A stretch of 64,000 bases of DNA from JBGPGW01 sp046349515 (GTDB lineage Bacteria > Pseudomonadota > Alphaproteobacteria > CADEGL01), in the NCBI GenBank assembly GCA_046349515.1, contig JAXMCE010000003.1, positions 124,001 through 188,000 of the forward strand. Direction: 5' to 3'. Shown here in pieces: positions 55,439-64,000 of the stretch (positions are counted from its first letter, which is position 1; every line of letters begins with the position of its first letter). Under the pieces are notes generated by a model. That model was not told the origin of the DNA and ran no database searches. It saw only the letters and a program-made list of their open reading frames with translations. The translations under genes and the position numbers were made by a program.

Positions 55439-56224
55439 ATGCATCTTCCCATCTACGTCATCGATGCATTCGCGGACCGGCCATTGACGGGCAATCCGGC
55501 GGCTGTCTGCCCATTGGAAACGTGGCTGCCGGATGCGACGATGCAGGCCATCGCGGCCGAGATGAATCACTCGGAGACGGTCTTCCTTGTCCCGCAGGGC
55601 GATGACTTTGCCATCCGCTGGTTCACCCCCATCCGCGAAGTCGACCTCGTCGGGCATGCGACCTTGGCCGCGGGTCACCTCGTGCTGGATCGGCTGCGGC
55701 CCGGGGGACGCTCGGTGCGCTTTCTCAGCCAGTCGGGCGCGCTCACTGTTTCGCGAGAGAGCGCCGGCTACGCGATGGACATGCCGGCGCTGCCGCCGAG
55801 CGAAGTCGCACCGCCGCCGGGACTCTTCGCGGCGCTCGGGCAGAGTCCACGGGCCGTCCTCGCCGCCAAGCACTATCTCGTCGTGTTCGAGCATGCCGAA
55901 GAGGTTCGGACTCTCGCGCCCGACATGGCGGCGCTCGCGGCGCTCGATCGTCCGGCCGTGATCGTGGCTGCGCCCGGGGGTGAGAAGGGCGTGGACTTCG
56001 TGTCGCGGTTTTTTGCGCCGGCCAACGGCGTGCCGGAGGACCCTGTCTCGGGGGTCGCCCATTGCTGTCTCACGCCTTACTGGTCGCGTCGGCTGGGCAA
56101 GGGAACGCTCGTGGGCCGCCAGCTCTCGAAGCGTGGCGGGATCGTGCGGTGCGTGGACCGCGGCGACCGCGTCACGCTCGGCGGTGCGGCCGCGTTGTTC
56201 CTTGAAGGCACGATCCGTGTCTGA
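55439..56224 (+). CDS. PhzF-family isomerase/epimerase
   Basis: A 261-residue PhzF-fold protein: N-terminal V-I-D-A-F-A, active-site glutamate in N-H-S-E-T-V-F (Glu45 region), G-N-P-A-A-V-C and a second-half D-P-V-S-G-V-A-H. PhzF enzymes do proton shuffling at carbon chains; only members within phenazine operons make phenazines, and there are none here. Substrate unknown. Confidence 0.88.
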   Translation: MHLPIYVIDAFADRPLTGNPAAVCPLETWLPDATMQAIAAEMNHSETVFLVPQGDDFAIRWFTPIREVDLVGHATLAAGHLVLDRLRPGGRSVRFLSQSGALTVSRESAGYAMDMPALPPSEVAPPPGLFAALGQSPRAVLAAKHYLVVFEHAEEVRTLAPDMAALAALDRPAVIVAAPGGEKGVDFVSRFFAPANGVPEDPVSGVAHCCLTPYWSRRLGKGTLVGRQLSKRGGIVRCVDRGDRVTLGGAAALFLEGTIRV

Positions 56225-56408
56225 CCAAGGCGTTACCGGCGAGTTCGCACGAGGAATCGAAGAAGTCTGTCACGGTCCCATAGAGTCATGAGACGGGTCG
56301 GCCGGCACGGCGCGGCCATTTCGATGATCTGCGTTGTCGAAGTGCCGTTTGCCATGTCGATGACAAGGGACTAGATATCGTGCAACAGGGAAGCGAACGG
56401 AGGAAGAC

Positions 56409-57068
56409 ATGGCGTTGCGACTCAATGATGAAGCACCCAATTTCACCGCCGACACGACAGAGGGATCCATCAATTTCCACGAGTGGATCGGCAATGGATG
56501 GGCCGTCCTGTTCTCACATCCAAAAGATTTCACGCCAGTCTGCACGACCGAGCTTGGCTACATGGCCGGCCTCAAGCCCGAGTTCGCCAAGCGCAACTGC
56601 AAGATCATCGGCCTGAGCGTCGACCCGGTGAGCGACCACAAGAAGTGGGTGAAGGACATCGAGGAGACTCAAGGCCACGCGGTCAATTATCCTTTGATCG
56701 GCGACCCGGAGCTCACGGTGGCGAAGCTTTACGACATGCTTCCGGCTGCCGCGGGCAGCACATCCCAAGGGCGCACGGCCGCGGACAATCTGACGGTCCG
56801 CTCCGTGTTCGTGATCGGGCCCGACAAGAAGATCAAGCTGATGCTGACCTATCCCATGGGCACGGGGCGCAATTTCGATGAGATCTTGCGCGTCATCGAT
56901 TCGATCCAGCTGACCGCGAAGCACAAAGTGGCGACGCCCGTCAATTGGAAGCAGGGCCAGGACGTCATCATCGTGCCGGCGGTCTCGGACGACGAGGCCA
57001 AGAAGATGTTCCCGGGCGGCTGGAAGGCGCCGCGGCCCTATCTGCGCATCGTGCCGCAGCCGAAGTAA
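56409..57068 (+). CDS. 1-Cys peroxiredoxin (Prx6 type)
   Basis: A 219-residue peroxiredoxin with the peroxidatic Cys in F-T-P-V-C-T-T-E (Cys45) and no resolving Cys in the usual second position. The long C-terminal part (P-R-P-Y-L-R) is typical of Prx6. Reduces hydrogen and organic peroxides. It is followed by a strong hairpin shared with the convergent catalase gene. Confidence 0.93.
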   Translation: MALRLNDEAPNFTADTTEGSINFHEWIGNGWAVLFSHPKDFTPVCTTELGYMAGLKPEFAKRNCKIIGLSVDPVSDHKKWVKDIEETQGHAVNYPLIGDPELTVAKLYDMLPAAAGSTSQGRTAADNLTVRSVFVIGPDKKIKLMLTYPMGTGRNFDEILRVIDSIQLTAKHKVATPVNWKQGQDVIIVPAVSDDEAKKMFPGGWKAPRPYLRIVPQPK

Positions 57069-57090
57069 GACATCGTCCGAATCACAATTG

Positions 57091-57118
57091 CGGCGGCGCC
57101 GTCATGACGGCGCCGCCG
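57091..57118. terminator. Bidirectional terminator between peroxiredoxin and catalase
   Basis: A 28-base perfect inverted repeat (12-base-pair stem with a four-base loop, or continuous) rich in G-C lies 22 bases after the peroxiredoxin stop; a T-rich stretch follows on the plus side. Located between two convergent stress genes, it should work for both. Confidence 0.75.
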
Positions 57119-57189
57119 TTCGTTTTCCGATCGATAACGATGCCGGCCGTGGATCGCGCGCGCTCGGCAATCGTCCTTTGGCAGGCCGG

Positions 57190-58647
57190 CTAGGCCGCGA
57201 TGTCGCTCAACTGGATTCCCAAAGCATCCGCGATGCCCTTGCCATAGGCGGGATCCGCCTTGAGACAGTGGCGGATGTGACGGAGCTGGATGGCTCGCGG
57301 CGCTCCGCCAATCGAGCGCGCCGTGTTCTCAAACAGGGCCTGCTGCTGTTTCGGCGTCATGAGACGGAACAGGGCGCCGGGTTGGGAGTAGTAGTCCTCG
57401 TCGACCCGGTGGTTCCAGTGGTCCGCGGCACCTTCGAGACTCAAGGGCGGCTCCCGGTAGTCTGGCTGCTCGGCCCATTCGCCCTGGTCATTGGGCTCGT
57501 AGCCGAGCGTGCCGCCGTGGTTACCGTCGACGCGCATGGCGCCGTCGCGGTGATAGCTGTGCACCGGGCACCGCGGGGCGTTCACCGGGATCAAGTGATG
57601 GTTGACGCCGAGCCGGTAACGCTGGGCATCGCCGTAGGAGAAGAGGCGCCCCTGCAGCATCTTGTCCGGCGAGAATCCGATTCCAGGCACGACGTTCGCG
57701 GGATTGAACGCCGACTGCTCGACTTCGGCGAAGAAGTTCTCCGGATTGCGGTTGAGTTCCAACACGCCCACCTCGATCAGCGGGTAGTCCTTGTGTGGCC
57801 AGATCTTGGTGAGGTCGAAGGGGTTATAAGGAACCTTCGAGGCGTCCGCCTCGGGCATGATCTGCACCTTGAGAGTCCACTTCGGGAAATCACCGCGCTC
57901 GATGCTCTCGTAAAGATCGCGTTGGTGGCTCTCACGGTCCTTGCCGATGAGTGCTTCGGCCTCGGCATCGGTCAGGGTTTTGATTCCCTGCTGTGACTTG
58001 AAGTGGAACTTGACCCAATGGCGCTCGCCCTTCGCATTGATGAAGCTGAAGGTGTGGCTGCCGAACCCGTGCATGTGCCGGTAGGTCGCCGGGATGCCGC
58101 GCTCGCTCATCACGATCGTGATCTGGTGCAGCGCTTCCGGAAGCGAGGTCCAGAAATCCCAGTTGTTCTTGGCGCTGCGGAGGTTGGTGCGCGGATCGCG
58201 TTTCACCGCGTGGTTGAGGTCCGGAAATTTGAGCGGATCGCGCAGAAAGAAGACAGGCGTGTTGTTGCCGACGAGATCCCAATTGCCTTCCTCGGTATAG
58301 AATTTGAGAGCGAAGCCTCGGATGTCGCGCTCGGCATCTGCGGCCCCGCGCTCGCCGGCGACCGTCGTGAAGCGGGCGAACAACTCTGTCGTCTTGCCGA
58401 CCTTGGAGAAGATCTTGGCCCGCGTGTATTTCGTGATGTCGTGCGTGACCGTGAACGTTCCGTAGGCGCCCGAGCCCTTGGCGTGCATGCGCCGTTCTGG
58501 AATGACCTCGCGATCGAAGTGGGCGAGCTTTTCGAGAAACCAGACGTCCTGGAGTAGCTGCGGGCCGCGCGGTCCCGCTGTCATCACGTTCTGGTTGTGG
58601 GCAACGGGACAACCCGCGCTGGTGGTGAGCTTCCTCTTGTCGGACAT
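57190..58647 (-). CDS. katA: Catalase (monofunctional, small subunit type)
   Basis: The start at 58647 (AAGGAA upstream) gives 485 residues, the size of clade 3 catalases. Catalytic His in R-M-H-A-K-G, Asn in the G-N-N-T-P-V-F-F region, and proximal Tyr in R-L-F-S-Y-G-D are visible. It dismutates hydrogen peroxide. A Fur-family-like box lies 74 bases upstream. Confidence 0.95.
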   Translation of the reverse strand: MSDKRKLTTSAGCPVAHNQNVMTAGPRGPQLLQDVWFLEKLAHFDREVIPERRMHAKGSGAYGTFTVTHDITKYTRAKIFSKVGKTTELFARFTTVAGERGAADAERDIRGFALKFYTEEGNWDLVGNNTPVFFLRDPLKFPDLNHAVKRDPRTNLRSAKNNWDFWTSLPEALHQITIVMSERGIPATYRHMHGFGSHTFSFINAKGERHWVKFHFKSQQGIKTLTDAEAEALIGKDRESHQRDLYESIERGDFPKWTLKVQIMPEADASKVPYNPFDLTKIWPHKDYPLIEVGVLELNRNPENFFAEVEQSAFNPANVVPGIGFSPDKMLQGRLFSYGDAQRYRLGVNHHLIPVNAPRCPVHSYHRDGAMRVDGNHGGTLGYEPNDQGEWAEQPDYREPPLSLEGAADHWNHRVDEDYYSQPGALFRLMTPKQQQALFENTARSIGGAPRAIQLRHIRHCLKADPAYGKGIADALGIQLSDIAA

Positions 58648-58720
58648 GGCGCGTTCCTTTCTTTCTGCGTTGGAGGAGGGGCTGCGCTGGCCGCGTCGAG
58701 CCCCACACTCATTATGCATA

Positions 58721-58735
58721 TTATAATTAGTCTAA
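58721..58735 (-). promoter_or_regulatory. Fur/PerR/Irr-type box upstream of catalase
   Basis: The AT-rich sequence matches the PerR consensus (TTATAATnATTATAA) at 12 to 13 of 15 positions, inside an AT-rich island that contrasts with the local GC content. It is 74 bases before the catalase start. A peroxide- or iron-responsive regulator of the Fur family would be expected to bind; no such regulator gene is adjacent. Confidence 0.45.
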
Positions 58736-59199
58736 TTCTATGTGTAGTCAACTGTCGAAAAGGGGTTTTAAAAAGTCAAAGTATCAAGGAGATAGGAAGG
58801 GTAACCCCGGCGGGCCCCCGGACCATTCGGGGCTCGGGCCATGCGAATCGTCCGAAGGGGGCAGGAAATGCACTCGCCGCCGCTGAGAGGCCGCGCCGCT
58901 GCAAGGAGCCATGAGCTGGCAGGGCCGGCGTGGCGATTGTCCGGCTCTGATCCGATCTTTGCCATCGCCTCGATCGAGGTCTGCCCAAGAGCCCGCTGCG
59001 ACGGATCGCGAGGAGCCCCCCTTGTCCGTGCGTGCCGTCCTTGCGTTCGTTCACAAATCGGACGATCGCACAGGCATCCATGTCGGCCGCTTTCATTGAC
59101 TCGTGGCGGGCCGGGTGCTTCTCTCCGGATCGAATCGTAATAGGCCGTATCGCAGTTCAATAGGGGCGGCACGGCGAGCCTCGGTACGAAGGGGGAGAC
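58736..59199. other. Gene-free spacer upstream of catalase and enoyl-CoA hydratase genes
   Basis: About 460 bases between divergent genes. Some minus-strand frames are open (58768-59172, 58776-59096), but they lack ribosome sites and known domain patterns. I see nothing else to annotate apart from the AT-rich promoter region near 58730. Confidence 0.5.
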
Positions 59200-59970
59200 A
59201 TGTCTGATTGCCTACTGGTCAGGGACCAGGGCCCCGCGCGAGTCCTCACGCTCAATCGCCCGAAGGTGCTGAACGCGCTCGATGCCGAGCTGCGCCGGCG
59301 CATCGCTGAGGAAATTCGCAAGGCCCACGCCGACCGATCCGTGCGCGCGATCATCGTGACGGGCGCGGGCGATCGCGCCTTCTGCGCCGGACAGGATTTG
59401 AACGAGGCCAAGGAGCAGACTTCGGCCACCGCCGCCGAGTGGCAACGCACTTGGACCGACTTCACCCACTCCTTCCTCGAATGCCATAAGCCCATCATCG
59501 CGGCCATCAACGGCGTCGCGGCGGGCGGCGGCTTCGTCATGGCGGCCTTGGCCGACGTCAAGGTCATGGCGCGTCCGGCGCGCTTCATCATGGCGGAAGT
59601 CAACATCGGCCTGCCGTCGATCATCGGCTCCTATCTTCTGCTGAAGCAGGTCTTCCTTTCGCGCACCGTCGACATCGTGCTCACCGGCCGCGACATCCCG
59701 ACGCACGAGGCGAAAGCCATGGGCTTCGTCCACGAGGTCGTGGAGCCAGCGGATGTGATGGCGCGCGCCCAGTCGCTGGCCGAGGAGTTCGCGAAGAAGA
59801 AGCCCACGCCCATGCGCCTGACCATCGGCCGGATGCGTGCCGTGCTGCTCAAGGATTGGGACAGTCTCGAGGCCGCAGCCCAGCGTTATCAGGGCGAGGC
59901 CGTCGCGAGCGGCGAGCCGCAGCGCGTCCAGGCGCAGTTCCTGGCCGATCGCGCCGCGCGCGCCCGTTAA
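59200..59970 (+). CDS. Enoyl-CoA hydratase/isomerase family protein
   Basis: A 256-residue crotonase-fold protein: oxyanion-hole motif F-C-A-G-Q-D-L (about 63-69), G-V-A-A-G-G-G-F and a Glu in A-E-V-N-I-G-L-P. It acts on a CoA thioester: hydration, isomerisation or a related reaction. The next gene is a crotonase paralogue 22 bases downstream, then an OYE-type flavoprotein follows. Confidence 0.87.
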   Translation: MSDCLLVRDQGPARVLTLNRPKVLNALDAELRRRIAEEIRKAHADRSVRAIIVTGAGDRAFCAGQDLNEAKEQTSATAAEWQRTWTDFTHSFLECHKPIIAAINGVAAGGGFVMAALADVKVMARPARFIMAEVNIGLPSIIGSYLLLKQVFLSRTVDIVLTGRDIPTHEAKAMGFVHEVVEPADVMARAQSLAEEFAKKKPTPMRLTIGRMRAVLLKDWDSLEAAAQRYQGEAVASGEPQRVQAQFLADRAARAR

Positions 59971-59992
59971 CCCGAGACGCGAGGCGCACGCC

Positions 59993-61021
59993 ATGTACAA
60001 ATTCATCAAGACCGCGATCAAGGACGGCATCGGCATCCTCACGCTCGACCGGCCCGAGACCATGAATGCCTGGCATCAGCCGATGCGGCTCGAAGTGACG
60101 GATGCCCTCAAGAAATTCAATGCCGACGCCAAGGTGAGGGCGATCATCATCACCGGTGCGGGCGATCGCGCCTGGTCGGCCGGCCAGGATCTCGCCGAGA
60201 CGATGGTCATCAAGGGCGGGGAGGATGGCGTCGCCTGGGCCAACCAGTGGGTCGATTTCTACGACAATCTCCGCCGCATGGATAAAGGCGTGGTCGCGGC
60301 CTTGAACGGTGTCGCGGCCGGCTCGGCTTACCAGTTCGCCATGATGTGCGACGTGCTCGTGGGCCATGTGGGCTCGCGCATGGGCCAGCCCGAAATCAAC
60401 TCCGGCATCACCAGCACGACGGGTCCCTGGATCATGTACGACCGGATCGGCCGGTCGCGCGCGATCGAGCTCACGCTCCGCGGACGCATGATGATGGGTG
60501 ACGAGGCGCATGAGATCGGCCTCATCCACTACCTCGTGCCGCAGAACCAGGTCATGGCCAAGGCGATGGAGGTGGCCAAGGTGCTGGCCTCCAAGGCGCC
60601 GCTCGCCATGAAGCTCACGAAGCAGTGGTTCCGCGAAATGACGGAGGCGGGCTTCCGCGAGACGGTCGAGGCCAACAAGCGCATCAGCGCCGAAAATTAC
60701 GCCTCGGGCGAGCCGCAGGCGGCGATGGCCGAGTTCTTCGCCGAGCGCGCGAAGAAGAAGGCCGAGAAGTCGGGCGGAGGCAAGTCGGCGAAGGCGCCGT
60801 CCAAGAAGGCCGCGGCACGTCCCAAAGCCAAGACGAAGGCGGCGAAGCCTGCGGCCCGGAAGAAACCTGCGGCCCGGAAGGCGAAGGCAGCGCCACGGAA
60901 AAGCAAGCGCGTCGCGAAACGGCGGGCGATCAAGAGAACGGCCAAGCGCGTGGCGGCGAAGCGCGGCACCGCGCGGCGGGTCGCCCGGCGTGGCGCACGG
61001 CGCGGGAGCCGTCGCCGGTAG
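59993..61021 (+). CDS. Enoyl-CoA hydratase-like protein with histone-like basic tail
   Basis: A 342-residue protein. Residues 1-253 form a normal crotonase domain (G-A-G-D-R-A-W-S-A-G-Q-D, G-V-A-A-G-S-A-Y, Q-P-E-I). From about 254 to the end it carries an 89-residue tail made of Lys, Arg, Ala, Pro and Gly, like the C-terminal tails of histone H1 and of bacterial DNA-binding proteins. The tail is in the same frame with no stop and no frameshift is seen. The fusion is unusual; the tail could bind nucleic acid, acidic polymer or polyphosphate. Confidence 0.85.
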   Translation: MYKFIKTAIKDGIGILTLDRPETMNAWHQPMRLEVTDALKKFNADAKVRAIIITGAGDRAWSAGQDLAETMVIKGGEDGVAWANQWVDFYDNLRRMDKGVVAALNGVAAGSAYQFAMMCDVLVGHVGSRMGQPEINSGITSTTGPWIMYDRIGRSRAIELTLRGRMMMGDEAHEIGLIHYLVPQNQVMAKAMEVAKVLASKAPLAMKLTKQWFREMTEAGFRETVEANKRISAENYASGEPQAAMAEFFAERAKKKAEKSGGGKSAKAPSKKAAARPKAKTKAAKPAARKKPAARKAKAAPRKSKRVAKRRAIKRTAKRVAAKRGTARRVARRGARRGSRRR

Positions 61022-61057
61022 GCTGCCAGTCGCCCACGTCTTTCGATCGGACGCACC

Positions 61058-63097
61058 ATGGGCCAATACGACGCACTTCTCTCGCCGCTCAAGATCCGCC
61101 GGCTCGTCATCCGCAATCGCGTGCTGAGCACGGCGCATGCCTCGGGATTCGGCGCCGATGGCAATCCGGGCGAGCGATATCAGCGCTACCACGAGGAGAA
61201 GGCCAAGGGCGGCGTCGGGCTCACGATCTTCGGCGGCTCATCCTCCGTCGCGATCGATTCGCCGGGGCCGATGCGCCAGCTCTATGTGGGCGACGACCGC
61301 ATCATTCCGCACTTCCAGTCCTTCGCTGCACGCGTGCACAAGCACGGCGCCGCGCTCATGTGCCAGCTCACCCATATCGGGCGCAAGATCGGATGGGATT
61401 CGGGCGACTGGTTCTGGCCCATGGGGCCGAGCGCGCTCCATGAGCCGCTCCACCGCACCTTTCCCAAGGTCATGGAGGACTGGGACATCGCGCGCATCGT
61501 CAAGGCCTTCGGCCAGGCTGCGCGGCGCTGCAAGGACGGGCATCTCGACGGCGTCGAGATCATGGGGGCTGGCAGCCACCTGATCGACCAGTTCTGGAGT
61601 CCGCTCGGCAATCAGCGCACCGATGCCTATGGCGGGAATCTCGAGAAGCGGATGCGGTTCGGGCTCGAGGTGCTCGAGGAAGTCCGGAAGCAAGTGGGCG
61701 CTGACTATGTCGTCGGCATGAAGATGTCGGGCGACGAGATGATCGAGGGCGGCAGCACGCCCGAGGAATGTCTCACGATCGCGACCACCTATGCCAAGTC
61801 CGGCTTCATCGACTTCATCGACGTCGTGGCGGGCTCGGTCAACAACTACATCCACCGCGCGCGCCACATTCCGGGCATGTGGGCGCCGCTCGCGCCCTAT
61901 CTCTCGGTCGCGAGCGCGATCAAGGCCGAAGTCGACATTCCGATCTTCCACGGCAGCCGCGTGCTCGATCTTGCCAGTGCCGCGCGCGCGGTCGAGGACG
62001 GCCATGTCGACATGGTGGGCATGACGCGGCCGCATTTCGCCGATCCCCACCTCGTGGCCAAGCTCCAGGCCGGGCGAATCGACGAGGTGCGCCAGTGCGT
62101 CGGTGCCTCCTATTGCAACGATCGCTCGAGCACGGGGCGCGAGATCGTCTGTATCCAGAACGCGGCGACGGGGAAGGAGGCTGTCCTTCCGCACGTGATC
62201 CCGAAGGCCCGGGCGAACCGAACCGTCGTGGTGGTGGGCGCGGGCCCCGCCGGGCTCGAGGCCGCACGCGTCGCGGCCGAGCGCGGACACCGCGTCGTGC
62301 TCTTCGAATCGAGCGACCGCACGGGCGGTCAGATCAACATCGCGGCCAAGGGCGGCTGGCGCGAGTCGCTCTCGGGCATTCCGCGCTGGCTCGACCAGCA
62401 GGTGCGAAAGCTCGGCGTCGATCTTCGTCTCAATATGACGGCCACGCCAAAGGACGTGCTCGACGAGAAGCCCGACGTCGTGGTCGTCGCGACCGGAGGC
62501 CTGCCGAATAAGGGCCGGTTCAAGGGCGCGGAGCTTGCGGCGAGCACCTGGGACATCCTCACGGGCGCCGTAGCGCCGGCGGAGAACGTGCTCCTCTTCG
62601 ACGACCACGGCGAGCACCAGGCGCCTTCGGCCGCGGAATCGATGGCCAAGCGGGGCAGCCGCGTCGAATACGTGACGCCCGACCGCATGGCGCTCCCGCG
62701 CATCGGCTACAACAATTTCCAGATTCACATGCGTGAGTTGCACAAGGCCGGAGTCGTCTTCACGCCGGATACGCGCCTCGTCCAAGCCTACCGGGAAGGC
62801 AACCGTCTCGTCGTCGTGCTCAAGGATGACTACACGGACGAGCAGGAGGAGCGCATCGTCGACCAGCTTGTGGCTGAGCACGGAACGCTGCCGAGGGACG
62901 AGCTCTACTTCGCCTTGAAGCCGCTTTCGTCCAACCGGGGCGAGATCGATCCGGACGCGTTCGCGCAAGGCCTCCCCCAAACGGTCGCGACAAACCCAGG
63001 CGGCGCGTTCCAGCTTTTCCGCGTGGGCGATGCGATCGCGAGCCGCAACATCCACGCGGCCATCCACGATTCACTGCGGCTTGCCAAGGATTTTTGA
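61058..63097 (+). CDS. OYE/trimethylamine-dehydrogenase-like flavoprotein, paralogue
   Basis: A 679-residue paralogue of the protein at 39346 with the same three-part layout. The 4Fe-4S motif again has Ala in place of the second Cys (C-V-G-A-S-Y-C). No covalent FMN-Cys is present. Probable function is oxidative demethylation or related redox chemistry with electrons passed through FAD to a carrier. It follows the tailed crotonase gene by 36 bases. Confidence 0.85.
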   Translation: MGQYDALLSPLKIRRLVIRNRVLSTAHASGFGADGNPGERYQRYHEEKAKGGVGLTIFGGSSSVAIDSPGPMRQLYVGDDRIIPHFQSFAARVHKHGAALMCQLTHIGRKIGWDSGDWFWPMGPSALHEPLHRTFPKVMEDWDIARIVKAFGQAARRCKDGHLDGVEIMGAGSHLIDQFWSPLGNQRTDAYGGNLEKRMRFGLEVLEEVRKQVGADYVVGMKMSGDEMIEGGSTPEECLTIATTYAKSGFIDFIDVVAGSVNNYIHRARHIPGMWAPLAPYLSVASAIKAEVDIPIFHGSRVLDLASAARAVEDGHVDMVGMTRPHFADPHLVAKLQAGRIDEVRQCVGASYCNDRSSTGREIVCIQNAATGKEAVLPHVIPKARANRTVVVVGAGPAGLEAARVAAERGHRVVLFESSDRTGGQINIAAKGGWRESLSGIPRWLDQQVRKLGVDLRLNMTATPKDVLDEKPDVVVVATGGLPNKGRFKGAELAASTWDILTGAVAPAENVLLFDDHGEHQAPSAAESMAKRGSRVEYVTPDRMALPRIGYNNFQIHMRELHKAGVVFTPDTRLVQAYREGNRLVVVLKDDYTDEQEERIVDQLVAEHGTLPRDELYFALKPLSSNRGEIDPDAFAQGLPQTVATNPGGAFQLFRVGDAIASRNIHAAIHDSLRLAKDF

Positions 63098-63257
63098 GCC
63101 GCTGCGGCAGGTCGCAAGCGCTCCCGATCATGACGGGCCGTCGGTGCAAGCCCGGCGACAGCGGCGCATGGGGACTCCCGGCGCTCCCATGGTATTTTAG
63201 CGGGTCGCAGGTCGGGACCGTTGCGAGCGCCCGGCCGAAACTTCGGGGGAGGTGGAC

Positions 63258-64000
63258 ATGACGAAGCGTTTGGTGTCGGCGGGTCGCGGGCAGAGCGGCG
63301 TGAGCCGGCGCAGATTCCTCGCGAGCTCGGCCGCGGCGGCTGGGGCCGCGAGTTGGCCGCTCATCCTGACGCCGGGCCTTGCCAAGGCAGCGAACAAGAT
63401 CGTCTTCGCGCTTTGGGGCGGCAACTACCAGGAAGCGATGGAAACGGCTTTCATCAAGCCGTTCACCAAGGAGACGGGTATCGAGGTCGTCATGGCGGGC
63501 GCACCCGACATGGCCAAGGTGCGCGCCCAGGTCAAATCGAAGACCATCGAGTGGGACCTCATCATACCGACCCAAGGCTGGGTCACGGCGGGCGAGAAGG
63601 AGGGCCTTTGGGAGCCGCTCGACTTCAAGCAGGTCGACATGTCGGACACGATGAAGGGAGCCAAGCGCGATCACGCCGTCGCCTATATGACCGTGGCGGG
63701 CGGCGTCGGGTGGAGTGACGAGCGCAACGGTGCGTCCGGCAAGCATCCCGAGACGTTCGCCGAGTTTTGGGACGCGGCCAAGTTCCCGGGTCGGCGCGGC
63801 TTGCGCACGCGCCCGAGCGAGATGCTGGAGATCGCGCTCCTCGGCGACGGCGTGCCGCCGGACAAGGTCTACCCCATGGATGTCGACCGGGCATTCAAGG
63901 CGCTCGACAAGATCAAGCCGCACGTCAACCAGTGGATTTCGGCGACGCCCAAGACGATCGAGCTCATCCTGCAGAACGAGACGGACTTCACCTACACCTA
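63258..64000 (+). CDS. Tat-exported ABC substrate-binding protein (PotD-like), partial
   Basis: Starts at 63258 after GGGGGAGG and runs off the window end (about 247 codons seen). The N-terminus has a twin-arginine motif S-R-R-R-F-L followed by a hydrophobic segment, so it is exported folded. The mature part (I-V-F-A-L-W-G-G-N-Y and the I-I-P-T-Q-G-W segment) fits spermidine/putrescine-type binding proteins. Transport subunits would follow outside the window. It probably feeds amines or betaines to the catabolic genes upstream (inference). Confidence 0.85.
   Translation, partial: MTKRLVSAGRGQSGVSRRRFLASSAAAAGAASWPLILTPGLAKAANKIVFALWGGNYQEAMETAFIKPFTKETGIEVVMAGAPDMAKVRAQVKSKTIEWDLIIPTQGWVTAGEKEGLWEPLDFKQVDMSDTMKGAKRDHAVAYMTVAGGVGWSDERNGASGKHPETFAEFWDAAKFPGRRGLRTRPSEMLEIALLGDGVPPDKVYPMDVDRAFKALDKIKPHVNQWISATPKTIELILQNETDFTYT

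Noticed and set aside
55439..56224. Phenazine biosynthesis function for the PhzF gene
   Set aside because: No other phz gene is present; PhzF-fold proteins are common outside phenazine pathways.
58776..59096. 106-codon minus-strand open frame upstream of the catalase gene
   Set aside because: No ribosome site, no domain pattern, and a low-complexity Arg/Ala composition.

Overview
The window looks like a high-GC alphaproteobacterial chromosome segment. The basis is its dense coding, long antisense shadow frames, GTG/TTG starts, and many genes of the methylated-amine and betaine catabolism type common in Hyphomicrobiales and Rhodospirillales. No rRNA, tRNA, CRISPR array, prophage or transposase is visible. 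The taxonomic placement is inference from gene content only.

Layout. 0-7.3 kb holds envelope and secreted functions: lipoproteins, two tandem glycine-rich secreted proteins, a protealysin-type metalloprotease followed by its likely inhibitor (emfourin), a ChaA-like antiporter and L-aspartate dehydrogenase. 7.3-19.5 kb is general amino-acid and xenobiotic metabolism: PYROXD2-like oxidase, DUF2269 membrane protein, amidase with a superinfection-immunity-like protein, gamma-glutamyltransferase, agmatinase-family enzyme, luciferase-like monooxygenase, ornithine cyclodeaminase, zinc alcohol dehydrogenase and two proteins I do not recognise. 19.5-26.8 kb is signalling: a CpxP-CpxR-CpxA-like envelope stress operon with a CpxR-type box upstream, malate synthase, a GAF histidine kinase and a YqhA protein.

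27.0-37.2 kb is the centrepiece. A single-strand run of nine genes matches the N-methylglutamate pathway for methylamine: gmaS (gamma-glutamylmethylamide synthetase), mgsABC (N-methylglutamate synthase) and mgdABCD (N-methylglutamate dehydrogenase, resembling heterotetrameric sarcosine oxidase). An XRE-cupin regulator sits between the two halves. Methylamine would be joined to glutamate, rearranged to N-methylglutamate, then oxidised so that the one-carbon unit passes to tetrahydrofolate and glutamate is regenerated.

37.3-63.1 kb looks like a second catabolic island for N-methylated or guanidino compounds. It has a ureohydrolase-fold protein with degenerate metal ligands coupled to an ornithine cyclodeaminase, two OYE/trimethylamine-dehydrogenase-like flavoproteins, two tandem dimethylglycine-dehydrogenase-like proteins, tandem SDRs, an enolase-superfamily enzyme, an agmatinase, a maleate-isomerase-like protein and two enoyl-CoA hydratases, one with a histone-like basic tail. 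A two-gene SDR-DoxX/DUF2269 operon lies between two copies of the same 5' region (53.2 and 55.2 kb), suggesting insertion or gene replacement. A 1-Cys peroxiredoxin and a catalase converge at 57 kb. The window ends inside a Tat-exported polyamine-type ABC substrate-binding protein.
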